DNA from: Piezodorus guildinii
Lineage: Eukaryota; Arthropoda; Insecta; Hemiptera; Pentatomidae
DNA: 64,000 nt
NCBI GenBank assembly: GCA_023052935.1
Contig: CM041293.1
Span: 153,263,474-153,327,473 of the forward strand
Reading direction: 5' to 3'
The notes under the pieces were generated by a model, which saw only the letters and a program-made list of their open reading frames with translations, did no database searches and was not told the DNA's origin. Both the position numbers and the translations under genes were made by a program. Below, piece by piece: positions 35,186 through 46,962 of this stretch. How positions within the stretch are numbered: the stretch's first letter is position 1; every line of letters begins with the position of its first letter.

Positions 35186-35990
35186 CATACCGTTATCCAG
35201 TAATCAAAACCAAGAACGTTATAGTTTCTGTTATAGTTGTGGTACTCGTGGAATAACCAAGAAAGGTTGCCCTAACTGTAGGATACAGAAATACTGATAA
35301 TGGGGCAGTATAAGTTAGGGGTGGGCATAATCGAATGATCGTCATAATCAGATCATCGGACTTCGATGATTTAAATAATCGAATGATTTCATAATCGAAT
35401 GATCGAATGATTAATATGCATTTTAAGAGACTATATGCCACAATTTCCGTCTCTATGATGGCTAAACTGGCTCAGCCTAGACGCAAAAATGCATATAATT
35501 TATGTGATGAGAAAAAAAAAAAAAAAAAAAAAAAAAAAGGTCGTTCGATTATCCGTCTTGTAATCTCTCGATTATCGTTAAACAATTCAGTTCGAATGAT
35601 CATTCGTTTCTCCAAACCGATTAATCCGATAATCGATTAATTCGAATGATTGAAATAATCGCATGGTCCGATAATCGTCATTCGTTATGCCCACCCCTAG
35701 TATAAGGAGGTCGCTGCTGACCCTGTTACCTCGACTGGATACCTCTACTTTCAAGAGCTCAACCATATTGCAACCTTATCTGCGGCGGAAGAGAGGTTCT
35801 TGGTTACATTCAATGTAGGAGGAATTAATCTACCAGCGCTAATTGATACCGGAGCCAATCATTCCTATATCAGTTCTGTGGGATTGTCGTCATTACCTCA
35901 TGTACACATTAAGCTGGCATCTATTGCCTCCTATCCTGTCACGGTTGCAAATGGAGCCGTGAGTCCGTTAATGAAGGTGTTACCTTTTTA
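35160..35990 (+). pseudogene. LTR retrotransposon gag zinc knuckle + aspartic protease remnant
   Basis: The frame at 35160 reads FREHVHAPMGIPLSSNQNQE then RYSFCYSCGTRGITKKGCPN, a CysX2Cys...CysX2Cys knuckle of a type found in insect Gypsy-like gag. Two stops follow. After the MITE (35316-35699) the frame 35800-35988 gives VTFNVGGINLPALIDTGANH, a retropepsin DTGA active site, then SYISSVGLSSLP and a stop at 35989-35991. RT and integrase are not present downstream. Ty3/Gypsy is most likely, but no RT is available to confirm. Confidence 0.72.
35316..35699. mobile_element. hAT-type MITE with 8-bp TSD
   Basis: Ends TAGGGGTGGGCATAA / TTATGCCCACCCCTA. Flanks GTATAAGT (35308-35315) and GTATAAGG (35700-35707) form an 8-bp duplication with one change. 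Rich in ATCGAATGAT-type subrepeats on both strands, and an A-run at 35514-35537. 384 bp, no transposase. 8-bp TSD and TAGGGG-type ends fit hAT. Confidence 0.9.
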
Positions 35991-35991
35991 G

Positions 35992-37122
35992 CCAGCCGAC
36001 AAGCTCTCATACTGTTCGGTGGCAACACTTAATAATCATAACCTTTCTTATCACAATATTAAAATAACGAAAGTTATTGCGTTTATAACGATATTCTGTT
36101 AACTTATACAACTTACTTCATTGTATATAGACTTTCTTAAAATCTTGTGCTTTCTAACGGTACATTACTTATTATTATTATTATTATTCAGGCTAGATTT
36201 TTTTTATACTCTGATAACAGAAAATTTACTTTCCCGTCGAAACATAGACTTTATTGCAATGTATTTTACCTAAAAATCTTTGGAAAAACAATTCCATAAA
36301 CGATAGTGAACGTTATCAACATCTGTCATGAGGTTTAAGAGCAGTTCGCGGAAACAAAAAAATCGGGTTATCGTTTTGTATATATAGAAATAGCAAACAA
36401 TCAATGTTTGGTGTATTTTTGTTTTTATCGACGTTCATTACTCCATTCCTCTTTCTGTTACCGATCTCATCCCCACACATTTACAATAAATTCGTTATAT
36501 TTTATTTAACTACCAAAATATTCACTATAAATAATTCATACGGCAGACTAACATTTGCCAGGTCAGATGGTATATATGTAATATTTCATTTTTCTGAATA
36601 AGATGGTTTGTATGTTATTTCATACAACTTATGACGATTTCGCATACGTAGCTCTAAATTTATGCGTGCCTGAGTAGCAGACAACTCGCCGGGTTTAGAA
36701 TGATCCATGGGACCCTTGAGCGGCTTGGAATCCTTACTATTGTAACAGAAACGTTACATAGCTCGCATTCTCCTCGCTACAAGCATTATACCGGGAAACT
36801 CGACTCCTTTTAGTGGATATTACTTCTATATATATGTATTTGTCCCTTATTTTAATGATAAATTACAAATTCCGGCTTTATTACTGCTTAAGCTTTATTT
36901 AGTTCATAACTTGAAAGTTTTACCATGCTTCTGTTTCTATCGCCTTAGCTTCACGGTTATAATGAAGTGACTAGTGAACTCTATTAAAATATAATGTATA
37001 GAATAAGATTTAAACTTTAAATTAATTAATTTAAATATTTTTTTCGAGAAAGAATTTTTTATTGATTAATATACAATCTGTCCTAATTAGGACATTTTAA
37101 AAACTGATCAAGTACAACATTT
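35992..37122. other. No gene recognised
   Basis: AT-rich; a TTA microsatellite at 36172-36188. A 65-codon frame (36404-36601) has no recognised domain. Confidence 0.4.
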
Positions 37123-37328
37123 ATAGAATAGAATAGAATAGAAAAAAAATTTATTCTGGGACAGGTCCCCTAAGAATAATAGTTATGTACAATAGAAATA
37201 TATAATATGTCTGGCCAACAGACCAAATAAACATGAGTACTTATTAATTACAACGATTATTTACAAATACAATTATTAACAATGAGGAGAAAAGCTATAC
37301 ATAAAAAAACAAACAAATTACTTAAAAA

Positions 37329-37394
<66 letters not shown>

Positions 37395-39280
37395 TAATAT
37401 CTTCTAAATATTGTCTTCTGAGAAAATAAAATCTAATTTTAACAAAATCAAATTAAAATTTGGGCGGTAAACAAAAATCGTCTTTCATTCAATGTAGACT
37501 TCTAGATGAAATTGACATATCATATTTGCTGATCGTCTATTTGGGATGACAGTAGGTAAAGGAAAAGTTGGTGATTTGAATGAGGATAAAGAAGTGGCAT
37601 GGCAGATATGGTTCGGTAGAGAATTCCAGAGTGCAGTAGAGCGAACAATAAAAGAACGATCAAAAGTTTTGGTTCTGTGGGTAGGAGCATAAAGGTCAGA
37701 ATGTCGGGATCTAGTTTCGAGTAAGTGGACTAAGGATTTAAATTGAAGGAGACTATGGATGTAGGATGGACGCTGGGAGTTGATAGTTTGATAAAGGTAT
37801 GTTCCAAGGAAATATTGTCTGCGGGTGGAGGGAAGGAGCCACTTTAACTCACCGTATAAGTGGGTAACATGAGATCTCCTTGAAGTGCCGAAGACAAATC
37901 TTAAGAAAATGTTCATAATGCGCTTTAGTCTGTCTTCGAGCACAGTCGGGAGGCCGTCATATGCCTCACAACAATAGTCAAAGTGGGGGAAAATGAGTGA
38001 GGAAACGAGGAGCTTACGAGTGGATAGTGGGAGAAGATGACGATAGCGATGGAAAAATTTAAGGATACTTATTGTTCTTCGGGAGATTTGGGCAATATGG
38101 GGTTTCCAGGAGAGGGATTGGTCGATTGTGATACCTAGGTTTTTTACAGAGGAACTGAAGGTAATTGGATAATTATCGAGGATTAGACTTGGGAAGTTGG
38201 TATTAGATTTGATAAGGGATTTGGAACCTATTACTATTGCTTGCGTCTTCATAGTATTTAGCTTAAGTTTATTCAGATTTCCCCAGGCTCTGATTCTATC
38301 CAGGTCCTCCTGAATCTTCAGAAATGCTTCTAATGTCTCGGAGGGGGAGAAGGATAGGTAGATCTGGAAATCATCAGCGTACAAATGGTGGGAGCAATGA
38401 TGGATAGAGTCGGGAAGGTCATTGATATAGAAGTTAAAAAGGAGAGGAGATATACTTGAACCCTGGGCCACATCTGCCGAAAGGGTAATAAAGGATGATA
38501 GATGTTGATTAGGAATATTGACGGCTTAGGTTCTATCAGAAAGAAATGAGTGAAACCAACGGATAGTGCTGTTGGAAAAGCATAGGGATTGAAGTTTGGA
38601 GAAAAGGATGGAGTGATCCATGGAGTCAAAAGCTTTTGAAAAGTCTAAAAGTAATAGTACGGTCAGTTTCTTTTCATCCATAGCAAAAATGGTATGTCGC
38701 TGGTGATTTTGAGGAGAGTGGAATATGTGGAAAACCAGGTCGGAAACCGGATTGGAAAGGATCAAGAAGTTTAGACTTTTCAAGGTGATTAGATAATTCG
38801 GATTGGAATATTCTTTCTAAAGACTTGGATAGGTTAGATAGGATGAAAATTGGGCGGTAGTCTTTAGGGGATATAGGATTAGAGGTTTTATTAATAGGAT
38901 TGATTATTGCTTTTTTCCAAGTAGTTGGAAATATAGAATTTTGGAGGGAAAAATTATATATGAATAGAAGAACTGGTAGGATTTCGGGAAGGCATAGTTT
39001 TAATAATTTGACGGGTATTCCATCAAATCCTATGGAGTTGGTATGAGATTTCATTAGAGAGGAGATAAGGTCAGTTGGTGAAATATCGGAAAAATAAAAA
39101 TTATCTGGATTAAATGATGTAACTGAAGAAAAGTCAGAAGAATGTGGAAAATGGTTATCAGAGGAGGAAGATGAAAAGTATTTGTTTAATTCATCTGGTG
39201 AGGCTTGATAGGATGGTGAGGAAGAGGATTTGCAAAGAGACAGTTGGCGAAGGAGTTGCCATTTTGACTTTAAACACACA
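37123..39280 (-). pseudogene. L2/CR1-like LINE ORF2, reverse strand, frameshifted
   Basis: On the minus strand from 39279: DELNKYFSSSSSD, NSIGFDGIPVKLLKLCLPEI, WKKAIINPI, KDYRPIFILSNLSKSLERIF, LDPFQSGFRPGF; then a shift to LLLLDFSKAFDSMDHSILF and WFHSFLSDRT; then MAQGSSISPLLFNFYINDLP, HHLYADDFQIYLSF, VKNLGITIDQSLSWKPHI and FHRYRHLLPLSTRKLLVSSL, with a C-terminal SFIVRSTALWNSLPNHI block ending at 37485. IYNFSLQ...FP..WK, FSKAFD and LYADD are shared by the CR1/L2 group. At least two frameshifts. The 3' tail has (TTCTA)n after CCAGAATAAA (37123-37160), a short-repeat tail usual for this group. Endonuclease absent. Confidence 0.85.
37323..37395. repeat. A-run plus (TA)n in LINE 3'UTR
   Basis: A-run of about 22 followed by about 20 TA units. 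Confidence 0.9.
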
Positions 39281-39289
39281 AGTTTCCTT

Positions 39290-39700
39290 TAAATTATCGG
39301 CACAGATGACGAATGGAGCAATGTACTCTTCACAGATGAGTCAGATTTTCACTTTATACTCCAGATGGACGAGTAAAAGTATGGAGGAGGCGTGGCGAAC
39401 GATTTTCTCAATGTAATGTTGTAGGAAAGTTACAGTTCGGTGAAGGTTCTATATTGGACTGCAGTTGCATTCGTTCCAGTGCATGCACGGGCTTGGTAGC
39501 GTTTGGCAGGACGTCAACAAATGCTCTAATTTACATATCCGAGTTTTAACAAGATTATTATGTTCCCTTTTATTATTGTCAACTTCTTATAAATGCATGA
39601 CACTGCCCTTCCTCATAGAACAAATATTGTGAGCGATTACCTGTGTAAAGTGGGAACCCCTTGAAGTGTCTCGAACCTCTTAGAACACACCGAGGAGTGG
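39290..39700 (+). pseudogene. Tc1-like transposase remnant
   Basis: Reads WSNVLFTDESDFHF (first catalytic Asp), then in the next frame DGRVKVWRRRGERFSQCNVV and QFGEGSI, and MHDTALPHRTNIVSDYLCKV (second catalytic Asp). These are DDE landmarks of Tc1 family transposases. Several stops and shifts; no TIR found next to it. A Tc1-like TIR occurs at about 40945. Confidence 0.8.
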
Positions 39701-39714
39701 CTAGGCCTTTTAAA

Positions 39715-40010
39715 TATATGATTTGAACGAATTCGATATCCAACTCAAGGCTAAAATAGCATAAATATATATTGTTTTAATAAAATTTTAGTGTTTCCGA
39801 ATATACGAACTGTAATATAGATGTATAATATACCGTTGAAAAGTTAAAGATTATAAAAAAAATATATATTATCTCATAAAAAAATTTAATAGTTAATAGA
39901 AATTGATTAAAATCCGATGAAAATAAATGACTCTTGTAGATAATAACTAAAACACATGTTTCCAACGAAACTAAATATATTTCTTTAAAGCTTTTTGACC
40001 TTTTTACTTC
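39715..40010 (-). repeat. HINE-like repeat, internal fragment, reverse
   Basis: GTATAATATACCGTTGAAAA, TTTTAATAAAATTTTAGTG and AACACATGTTTCCAACGAAA match the centre of the family; both termini absent. Confidence 0.65.
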
Positions 40011-40944
40011 AGTTTTTTACAAACCAAAAAAAATCATGTTTTGGACTTGTAATATTTGTATTTTTCCTTTTTATTTTATTCTTTTGTCATCTTATTAATT
40101 AAAGCTTGTTTGTATTTTATTTTAATGTTTGTATTTTGTATTATTAATTTAAGGCTATAAAAGCCCTGGTGGTTGAACAGCCTCTATGTTTATGTCAATT
40201 TAAACTATCACATAGAAGTAATGCTTTTCCACTGATAGCTCAGCTTTGACAGGGATTCTACTGCATTTCTTCTTTCTTATTCTTTTTCAATTGAGAAAAT
40301 ACAGTATCACAATCTACAGCCTGACTTCTAAATAACGCTTTATAAATAAAAAGCGTGGTATATATGAGACAGGGTGAAAAGAAGCATGATGTCCGACGTC
40401 CTCGCCATGAAATATAGACCCTTGCGAGCGAAGCAGGAAGCTGGAGGTGGCAAATGACGCAGAAAGTGAATGCTTGGCCCGACAGACAGACAAACGGAAT
40501 CGAGACGTAGTAATAAGCCAGGCAGCACTCCATCATGCCCCGAGTGCTTCTTCCCAAATATATATCCCTTTTAGTCTTATTGATAGATTCTATGCCGAAA
40601 TTTCCATCAGGATATGGAACTGCTCAAGAGCCGGGGGGACGCTCGAGGCAAACTGCTCTAAGAGTATATTATTTCTTATTTTCGGGACAAGGATCTTTAT
40701 GGGGAGCCTGCCTCGCTAGCGATAATAAAAAAGCCATCCAATTCTTTTAGGGAATTCCCGTTGTCGCGAATTTATTATAATGATGGCCCTTTATAGGGCA
40801 ATTGAGGTTATTCCCCCATTAGGCCTAATTGATTCTGGAATTAGCCGAGCAATAAAGTGTTCACAACTGAAAATATGTCCTTTTATAAAATAAAAAAAAA
40901 TAATAATTTTCATTCTTCATGTTCAACCATACCTAAGATATACA
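40011..40944. other. No gene recognised
   Basis: 40380-40560 and 40600-40740 have open frames on both strands (90, 71, 99 codons), none with a recognisable domain; they may be shadows of an unknown repeat. Confidence 0.35.
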
Positions 40945-40973
40945 CTGCGGGTAAAAAGTTTTAGACCACCTAT
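40945..40973 (+). mobile_element. Tc1-like terminal repeat, solo
   Basis: CACTGCGGGTAAAAAGTTTT then AGACCACCT, preceded by TA. This is the usual look of Tc1-family TIR ends. No partner TIR found. Confidence 0.4.
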
Positions 40974-41344
40974 GGTGTACATGAAATAATCTGTATGAAT
41001 TTTTTTGTTGAGAGGCACTTTGCGCTCGGATTTTTTTCTCTTTTGGTTTATTCTTTTCAATAATTAACCTTTGCAATCGATAAAAAAAAAAAAAAAAAAA
41101 AAAAAATCCCCTGCTCAAAATTTGAGAGCTTACGTTTCAAGATGCGTAGAATCCGAATAACGAATAAAAAAAAAAGTTTGTCAGCCGTCCGCCGTCCGCG
41201 GCATTTCTCCGAAACTACTGGACTTTTTTTTTTAATTCGCCACAAAAATAATAGTCCAACACCTAAACCTTGCTATCAGCTGGTTAGTTTTAAAATGGCG
41301 GCCGATTAAATGGATGTTATTCAATAACTCAGTTATTGTTGAAG

Positions 41345-41560
41345 ATATAAAAAACGCTGCAAATTATTACACAATGGTTTATTATTTCTAAATAAAAAAT
41401 TGGGGTATAACTGTTTATATGGCTGTTGGTAAGCAATTAAGTAATATGAAAAGCACTAATTCAAAGCATTACATATCATAAAACTACCACTGATTTCAAA
41501 ACGCAATATCTAAGCTAGTTGTTAACCAAATTTAATAATTCATTTTTCATTTGGTCCAAC
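41345..41560 (+). repeat. Repeat family E, copy 3
   Basis: ACAATGGTTTATTATTTC, GGGGTATAACTGTTTATATG and GATTTCAAAACGCAATATCT align with 17180-17370. Upstream 41180-41225 carries GCGGCATTTCTCCGAAACTA, a motif that could be the start of a larger repeat. Confidence 0.6.
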
Positions 41561-41814
41561 ATTTTTTTTTTTTGGAGAATAGCACTGGGATCTCCTGGAA
41601 ACCTGATCTGCTATCTACTTGTGAATGGCATTATTGACATGTAATACTTTTTTTTTTTTTTCTTTATCGCGCTTTACTGATTCTAAAACTCTATACACAC
41701 TTTTCTCTATCTTCAAAAATAACCGAGTTATATTTATGTGAATTATGTGTCATTATACGTGTTAAAATTTATCTCGTCGATTCCCCTTAGGAGATTACTA
41801 GGCTGTAAATAAAG

Positions 41815-42410
41815 CTCCAGAGACAAACTCTAAACTCTCCAACATCCAAAGAATCCAATCATTCCAACCTAAGGTTTTACGAAATCTCGTAAATGCACCA
41901 TTCTTTGTGACAAAAAAATTATTCCAAAAGGACTTGGACATATTTGCAATTTTAGTTACTGCAACAGAATATTAGGATAATATCCACAACTGTCGGGGAG
42001 CTGTCGGGGCTGAGTGGTTAGCGCGCTAGCCTGCCACGCTGAAGTTGTGAGTTCGAATCCCAGTCCCAGGAAGACTTTTTCAAGCATACAAATAAATGGG
42101 GATTCACTCACAATCTCCCACGGGTATGTGGGACCCGTCAGCTATTTGATAGCCACCTACAAAAATAGGCGTAGGGAGTGATGACCCAACCCTATAAAAT
42201 GTCATCGAGTATCGCGGTGTGGAATATAAACCATACTGTGCGGCCAAGGGCCTCCAAGGTCTGTCGCGTCAACCGAAAAAAAAAAAAATCCACAACTGAC
42301 AGACTTACAACATAAACCACCAATCGGCCTAACCACTTAAAACCACCACTAATCTAACAACCTTCTCCGACAACTTCTGAGGTGGTGACCTAAAGAATAG
42401 CTGATTAACT
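41815..42410 (+). pseudogene. Jockey-type LINE remnant split by SINE C
   Basis: TCCAACATCCAAAGAATCCA, CCTAAGGTTTTACGAAATCT and GTAAATGCACCATTCTTTGT correspond to the IQSFQSKVLR.I.NAPYFV stretch of Jockey A/B. It continues after the SINE (42288-42410). Highly degraded. Confidence 0.75.
41993..42287 (+). mobile_element. SINE C copy 1, complete, with TSD
   Basis: Head GCTGAGTGGTTAGCGCGCTA (A-box-like), B-box GAGTTCGAATCCCAG; body GGGGATTCACTCACAATCTC and CGGGTATGTGGGACCCGTC; poly(A) end. The 11-bp duplication ATCCACAACTG lies at 41982-41992 and 42288-42298. Reverse copy at 55337-55600. Confidence 0.9.
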
Positions 42411-42569
42411 ATTTGGAAGAGAACATATTTGCTTAATGCAAATATTTTTTTTTTAGATGACATAAATTAATTTAAAAAATTATTATACAAAATAAAAACG
42501 TTTTTGTCAAAATGACTATTTTTATTCAGTGCTATTACAAATTGTCTAAAGGATAGTAGTTACACGTGG

Positions 42570-42800
42570 TGTGTAAGCTACTACAGCTACCATAGCATCC
42601 TTCTATGTCCAAGATCCCTAATTCATATCCAGTAGACGCCCCATAGTTTTTTCAAAGTCTTTCAGAAGTAACGTAAAACGTTCCGAATCTGTGCTAAGTC
42701 AGGTACTCGTTAAAAATCCTACATATATCCTAATAAAACCTGGGGAGGCAAAATGTAGGACTTCCACAGTAAATTCGTCCGATAAGCTTAATGTATCATT
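42570..42800 (+). mobile_element. SINE B copy 4, degraded
   Basis: GTGCTAAGTCAGGTACTCGT, CCTAATAAAACCTGGGGAGG and the ATTAAATGAATCAATAAAC end match SINE B. Head poorly preserved. Confidence 0.7.
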
Positions 42801-43014
42801 AAATGAATCAATAAACTAAAGTATTACTAGCGCTTTGAGACTACATTCATCCGATTCATACATATAGTTATAGTAATATGTTCATTTGTTTTTAAACTCT
42901 AAATTAATTAAAAATATCATCGTGTATTACCTTTACTTATCTATATGTGAAATATATAAAAAGGAAAAGTATAGCGATCGTGTTTTTACTTTACCTTTGT
43001 TTTCTGTAAATATA

Positions 43015-43742
43015 TTGGGTTGTTTCACATGAAATGTATATTTTTATAGTTTCTGAAATACATAAAGGATTTTGCGGGTCTCTGTTGTTCTCTTTCGAAC
43101 GTTTACATATTTAAAGTAAATAGTTACTAATCCTCTACCTTTATATTATAAACATTAGCTTTCCAATCAATTACCCTCCGAAAGAGTCCGAGAGTGGGTC
43201 CGGAAGACCTCCGTCCGTAATAGACAACGATGTCCTCAAACATACAGTAGAAGGAAACCCCTATCAAACGGTAAAAGGACTCTTAGAACAACTAAATGCA
43301 AGTGCATCTACCGTTTCCAGACATTTAAAGTGTTTTGGGAAAGTCAAAAAGCTCGATACATGGGTACCTCATGATCTCACTGAGCGGAAGCAAGACCCCA
43401 TGTTTCAAAAGATACCGTGCAAAAATTGAAAGAACTGGGCTACGAAGTTCTTCCGCACCCACCATATTTTCCCGACTTGTCCCCAACAGATTACCACTTA
43501 GACAACTTCGTCAAAGGAAAACTTTTTAAAATGATGATCAAGTGAATAGTGTGTTTTCAGATTTTGTTTCACTTCAAAGCTCAGAGTTTTTCAGTTCGGG
43601 GATAAATAAGTTGGTGTCACGTTGGAAATAATGTGTAGAAAAAGAAGGTAAATACTTCGAATAAAATTATCTTGTTTTCATATCGTATTTTTAATAAAAA
43701 TCCTTTACCTTGAAAACGAACATTTCATTTGACACAACCCAA
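43015..43742 (+). mobile_element. mariner element, internally deleted, with TIRs and TA TSD
   Basis: TIRs start TTGGGTTGTTTCACATGAAA at left and, inverted, TTGGGTTGTGTCAAATGAAA at right, flanked by TA at 43013-43014 and 43743-43744. The interior reads SGSGRPPSVIDNDVLKH, QTVKGLLEQLNASASTVSRH and KKLDTWVPHDLTERKQ. It then jumps to HVSKDTVQKLKELGYEVLPH and PPYFPDLSPTDYHLDNFVKG, the mariner region with the third catalytic Asp. First and second catalytic Asp and the sequence between are gone. A non-autonomous deletion derivative (728 bp). The WVPHEL-type motif and YFPDLSPTDYH support mariner. Confidence 0.93.
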
Positions 43743-43744
43743 TA

Positions 43745-44904
43745 GTTTGAAAATACTTCCTCGTGACAAAGCTGATAAATATAATCATAATTTTTCATCT
43801 TTATATTTTTATTTTAAATTATTGTTATTATTATCTTTAAATCACATAATTATTCTTTGGCGTAGTCATTGGGCCTTATCGAATTTTGCATAGATTCCAA
43901 TTACCTATAGGTTAGTTAAGAGTGGTAGAGCACCTACCTGATGCTCAAACACACAAAGCATTATTCTCAATAAACATTTAACATCTGCAAATCCTACGCA
44001 TTTCCGGGTCGCGGCCCTCAGGTAGCCGTCGATATAAGTACAAAGATATAATGACATGTTTTTTTATTACTTAATGTAATTTACCTACCCCTGTTAGGTG
44101 AGATCATTCATATGAGAAAACCATTTTAACTACATTCGATCCGTTTGTAACCTAAAAAAAAAAAAAAATTTTAGATCTGAATAAATAAATATTTAATGAT
44201 TTGTATGATTTTGTAACGGGCTTTATAATCTAGCCATTTATCGTCCTAAAACCCCTCCCCTGCCTAAAGCCTTTTAATGATAACCATACATCAAGCACAT
44301 AAATAGGATTTAAAAATTATAAGGAACAAATCATTAAAGATTTATTTAATTAGATATAAAAATAATTAGAATTTTTTTCAGGATACAGACGGAACGAATA
44401 GAGTCGTTAACATTTATTTCTATTATTTATTTATTTACTTCTTTATTTATTACTGATTTATTTATATTTAATATAATCAAAGTATTCTGGGTTAGGGTTA
44501 TTAGTTTAGTCATTACACTTTTGATAGTTTAAGAGGTATGACAACCATGACTCAGGGGTACTCCGTACCTTCACTCAGTGTATTTTGTTTTTCCTTTAAT
44601 TGTACACTATTACGCTTATATTAAATTAAGTATTTCACATTATATTCCATACATTCAAGACCAGATTACAGCACAATCTACTATGAGTATTAATTCAGCG
44701 TATAATTGAGAGCTAATTAAATAGGTAATTCAGCGATTCTTTTGGGCACTACTTCAGTGTAAAAATAAATAATAAGTTTTATTACTTTATATGTAAATAA
44801 GCTGTATAACTTTAATTTTATAAAGGGGAAACATATTTTGGCTGATAAATTAAATCATCAACAAATATCAACGACGTAATGATGTTGTCCAACTTTTAAC
44901 TACT
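43745..44904. other. No gene recognised
   Basis: AT-rich; short ATTTATTT runs around 44415-44470. A possible HINE 3' end precedes the mariner at 42935-43012. Confidence 0.4.
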
Positions 44905-45670
44905 GCACAGTGGGCAAAATCACCAATTTAGGTGGGCAAAAGTCAAGTCAAAAGTTTGGAATTTTCTAGTGCTTCACCGTTTTATTATTAGTTGGCAAGA
45001 CCCTTAATACTAATTTTTTCCGCCATACCGTGTTACAAATAAATAGTAAATGAGTGAATCATTCCTGTTCACACTAGTGCTTAATAACCGGCAGTGGGAT
45101 TATCTTTATTCGATGGCCATTTATTGTGTTCAAGGTGTGTTTAGCGGAATCTTTTTGCTTTTATTTAACAATGAACATTGCTGAGACAAGTAAGACATTA
45201 TATTTCCAAACTCGTTATTGAATATACATTGCAATCTCACCTGTTGAGTTGATTAGCAATTTGTAAATGTATGCCCCTATTGAATAACTAAAAACTATAA
45301 AACCCCCAGTTACCCAAGGATTTGTTTCATCAATCCTTCTAGTCTTTTGATATTACAAAGAATTTTTGCGTTTTGGGTGATACATAATTTCTTCAGACAC
45401 AACACTCTGAATCAAAAGTTTTACAATCTATAATTTCCTAAATGATATTAAATACATCTATTAGCAGGTTTTTAACTAAAAAAAAATGTAGGGAAGTTTT
45501 AGATTTTAGCAAATCAATTTGATGTTTGACCACTGAGCGCTCGCCAATCGTTTCAACAAATTAATTAGTTTTTATAATTTGTTCATATAATTTTTTCCGT
45601 AATGTGGGACCCCAAAGGTTAAATATAGACAAGTTTCAGAATTTTGTCCACCTAAATCGGTCATATTTTT
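44905..45670. mobile_element. TIR DNA transposon F, copy 2 (right end eroded)
   Basis: Starts GCACAGTGGGCAAAATCACC and is colinear with 17602-18426 (shared CAATTTAGGTGG, CACTAGTGCTTAATAACC, CAGACACAACACTCTGAATC, GTCCACCTAAATCGGTCATA). The last GCCCACTGTG is lost. Confidence 0.75.
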
Positions 45671-46806
45671 CACATAATTTAACAATCTATTAGTATATTG
45701 CATAAAAAACTATGGAGCTAAACGTCTATTCATCAACACTAACCCTAACCTAACCTAATCAACACTCCCTCTTCGAACCTGTAAGAAAAGTCGTTCGAAT
45801 GGACACCCTTAGCTATTTTAGCACACCTAGGTGCGTTCAATTCACTCCACTCAATTTTCTCGGTTTCTTTCACTACAATTCCGTCCATTTATCCATTTAT
45901 GATTCTCCCTGCTGTTAACATGGCGTTTTACAGTCCTAATGCGCCATTATGTAGAATTTATCTTTGATAATAAAGATTAACTGGGGCATAAAGGAGTGGT
46001 CATATCGGAGAGAAAGGACCCCGTTATCTAGAGCACTTGTGACTCATTCTGTATCAAATATTGCCGAAAGTAGCGCAATATCCCTTTGGAAGAGGGAGCC
46101 GGAGTAATGATCCTCGCAGGCGGAAGGACTGACTCAAAGAACACACAGCGTAGGAGGGCTTCCTGCGTCCTTTTAATTGAGGAAGCAGTTCATTGTAGTG
46201 ATAGAGGAGCGCCTTCCAGACTCCAATGAATGCTTCACAATGGCTTAATTCTATACGGGCAATAAAATATATTTAACTAATGGTACAAGTGTACACAGCA
46301 ATTGTTATAACTAGTATCATGCAATGTTTAAAGCTAAGGGTTACTGTGAGCGCCTTAGTCATTGTACGGTTTTAGATTTATAAAAGAAGAAAAAAAAATT
46401 AATAAAAGTTCTGTAAGGCAGCATTTTTATAACTCGCACGGGCATTTGATAAGGTTTGGGCTCCTCAGTAAAATCGATTATATTTTATCGCATACATATT
46501 TTTTTAATAGGTCGCATCTTGAAGATAGGGCTTTGTGATCAACCAAGAAGGTAAACTACTCTCAAGTGAGTTCCGCAAGGAAGCTTTTTAGGCCCCTTTT
46601 TGTACACTATATATACTTCTAACATTCCACAGCCTTGTAACATACACCCATTCGATACCCCCAACGATTACTGATCCTACAATGTTAAACTCATTTAAAT
46701 TTAAAACAAGAATGGCTTGATCAATGGTGTACTAAAATTCATATATAATAATTAGATCATGTGATAGTAACCCTTAGAATTCTTAAATGCCCTACAATAA
46801 CACTTT
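45671..46806. other. No gene recognised; short telomere-like run
   Basis: 45740-45757 contains CCCTAACCTAACCTAA, about three CCTAA units, the complement of the TTAGG insect telomere repeat. Too short to call an array. 46020-46230 is GC-richer without recognised domains. A T-run at 46806-46820 is the poly(A) of Jockey B. Confidence 0.35.
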
Positions 46807-46962
46807 TTTTTTTTTTTTTAACATCATTTATTGAAATTTACAACTGTACTTCAAGGTACAACAAGTAAATGTGACAAAAGTTAAATGGCGTGATACAAAC
46901 TTGAAGAAGAACTACCCAATGGCAGCACTCCTGTAACTTTTCTACACTAGAAGGTCTCGAGG

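Noticed and set aside
35407..35640. 77-codon frame with a lysine run
   Set aside because: Falls inside the hAT MITE; the lysines are the A-run.
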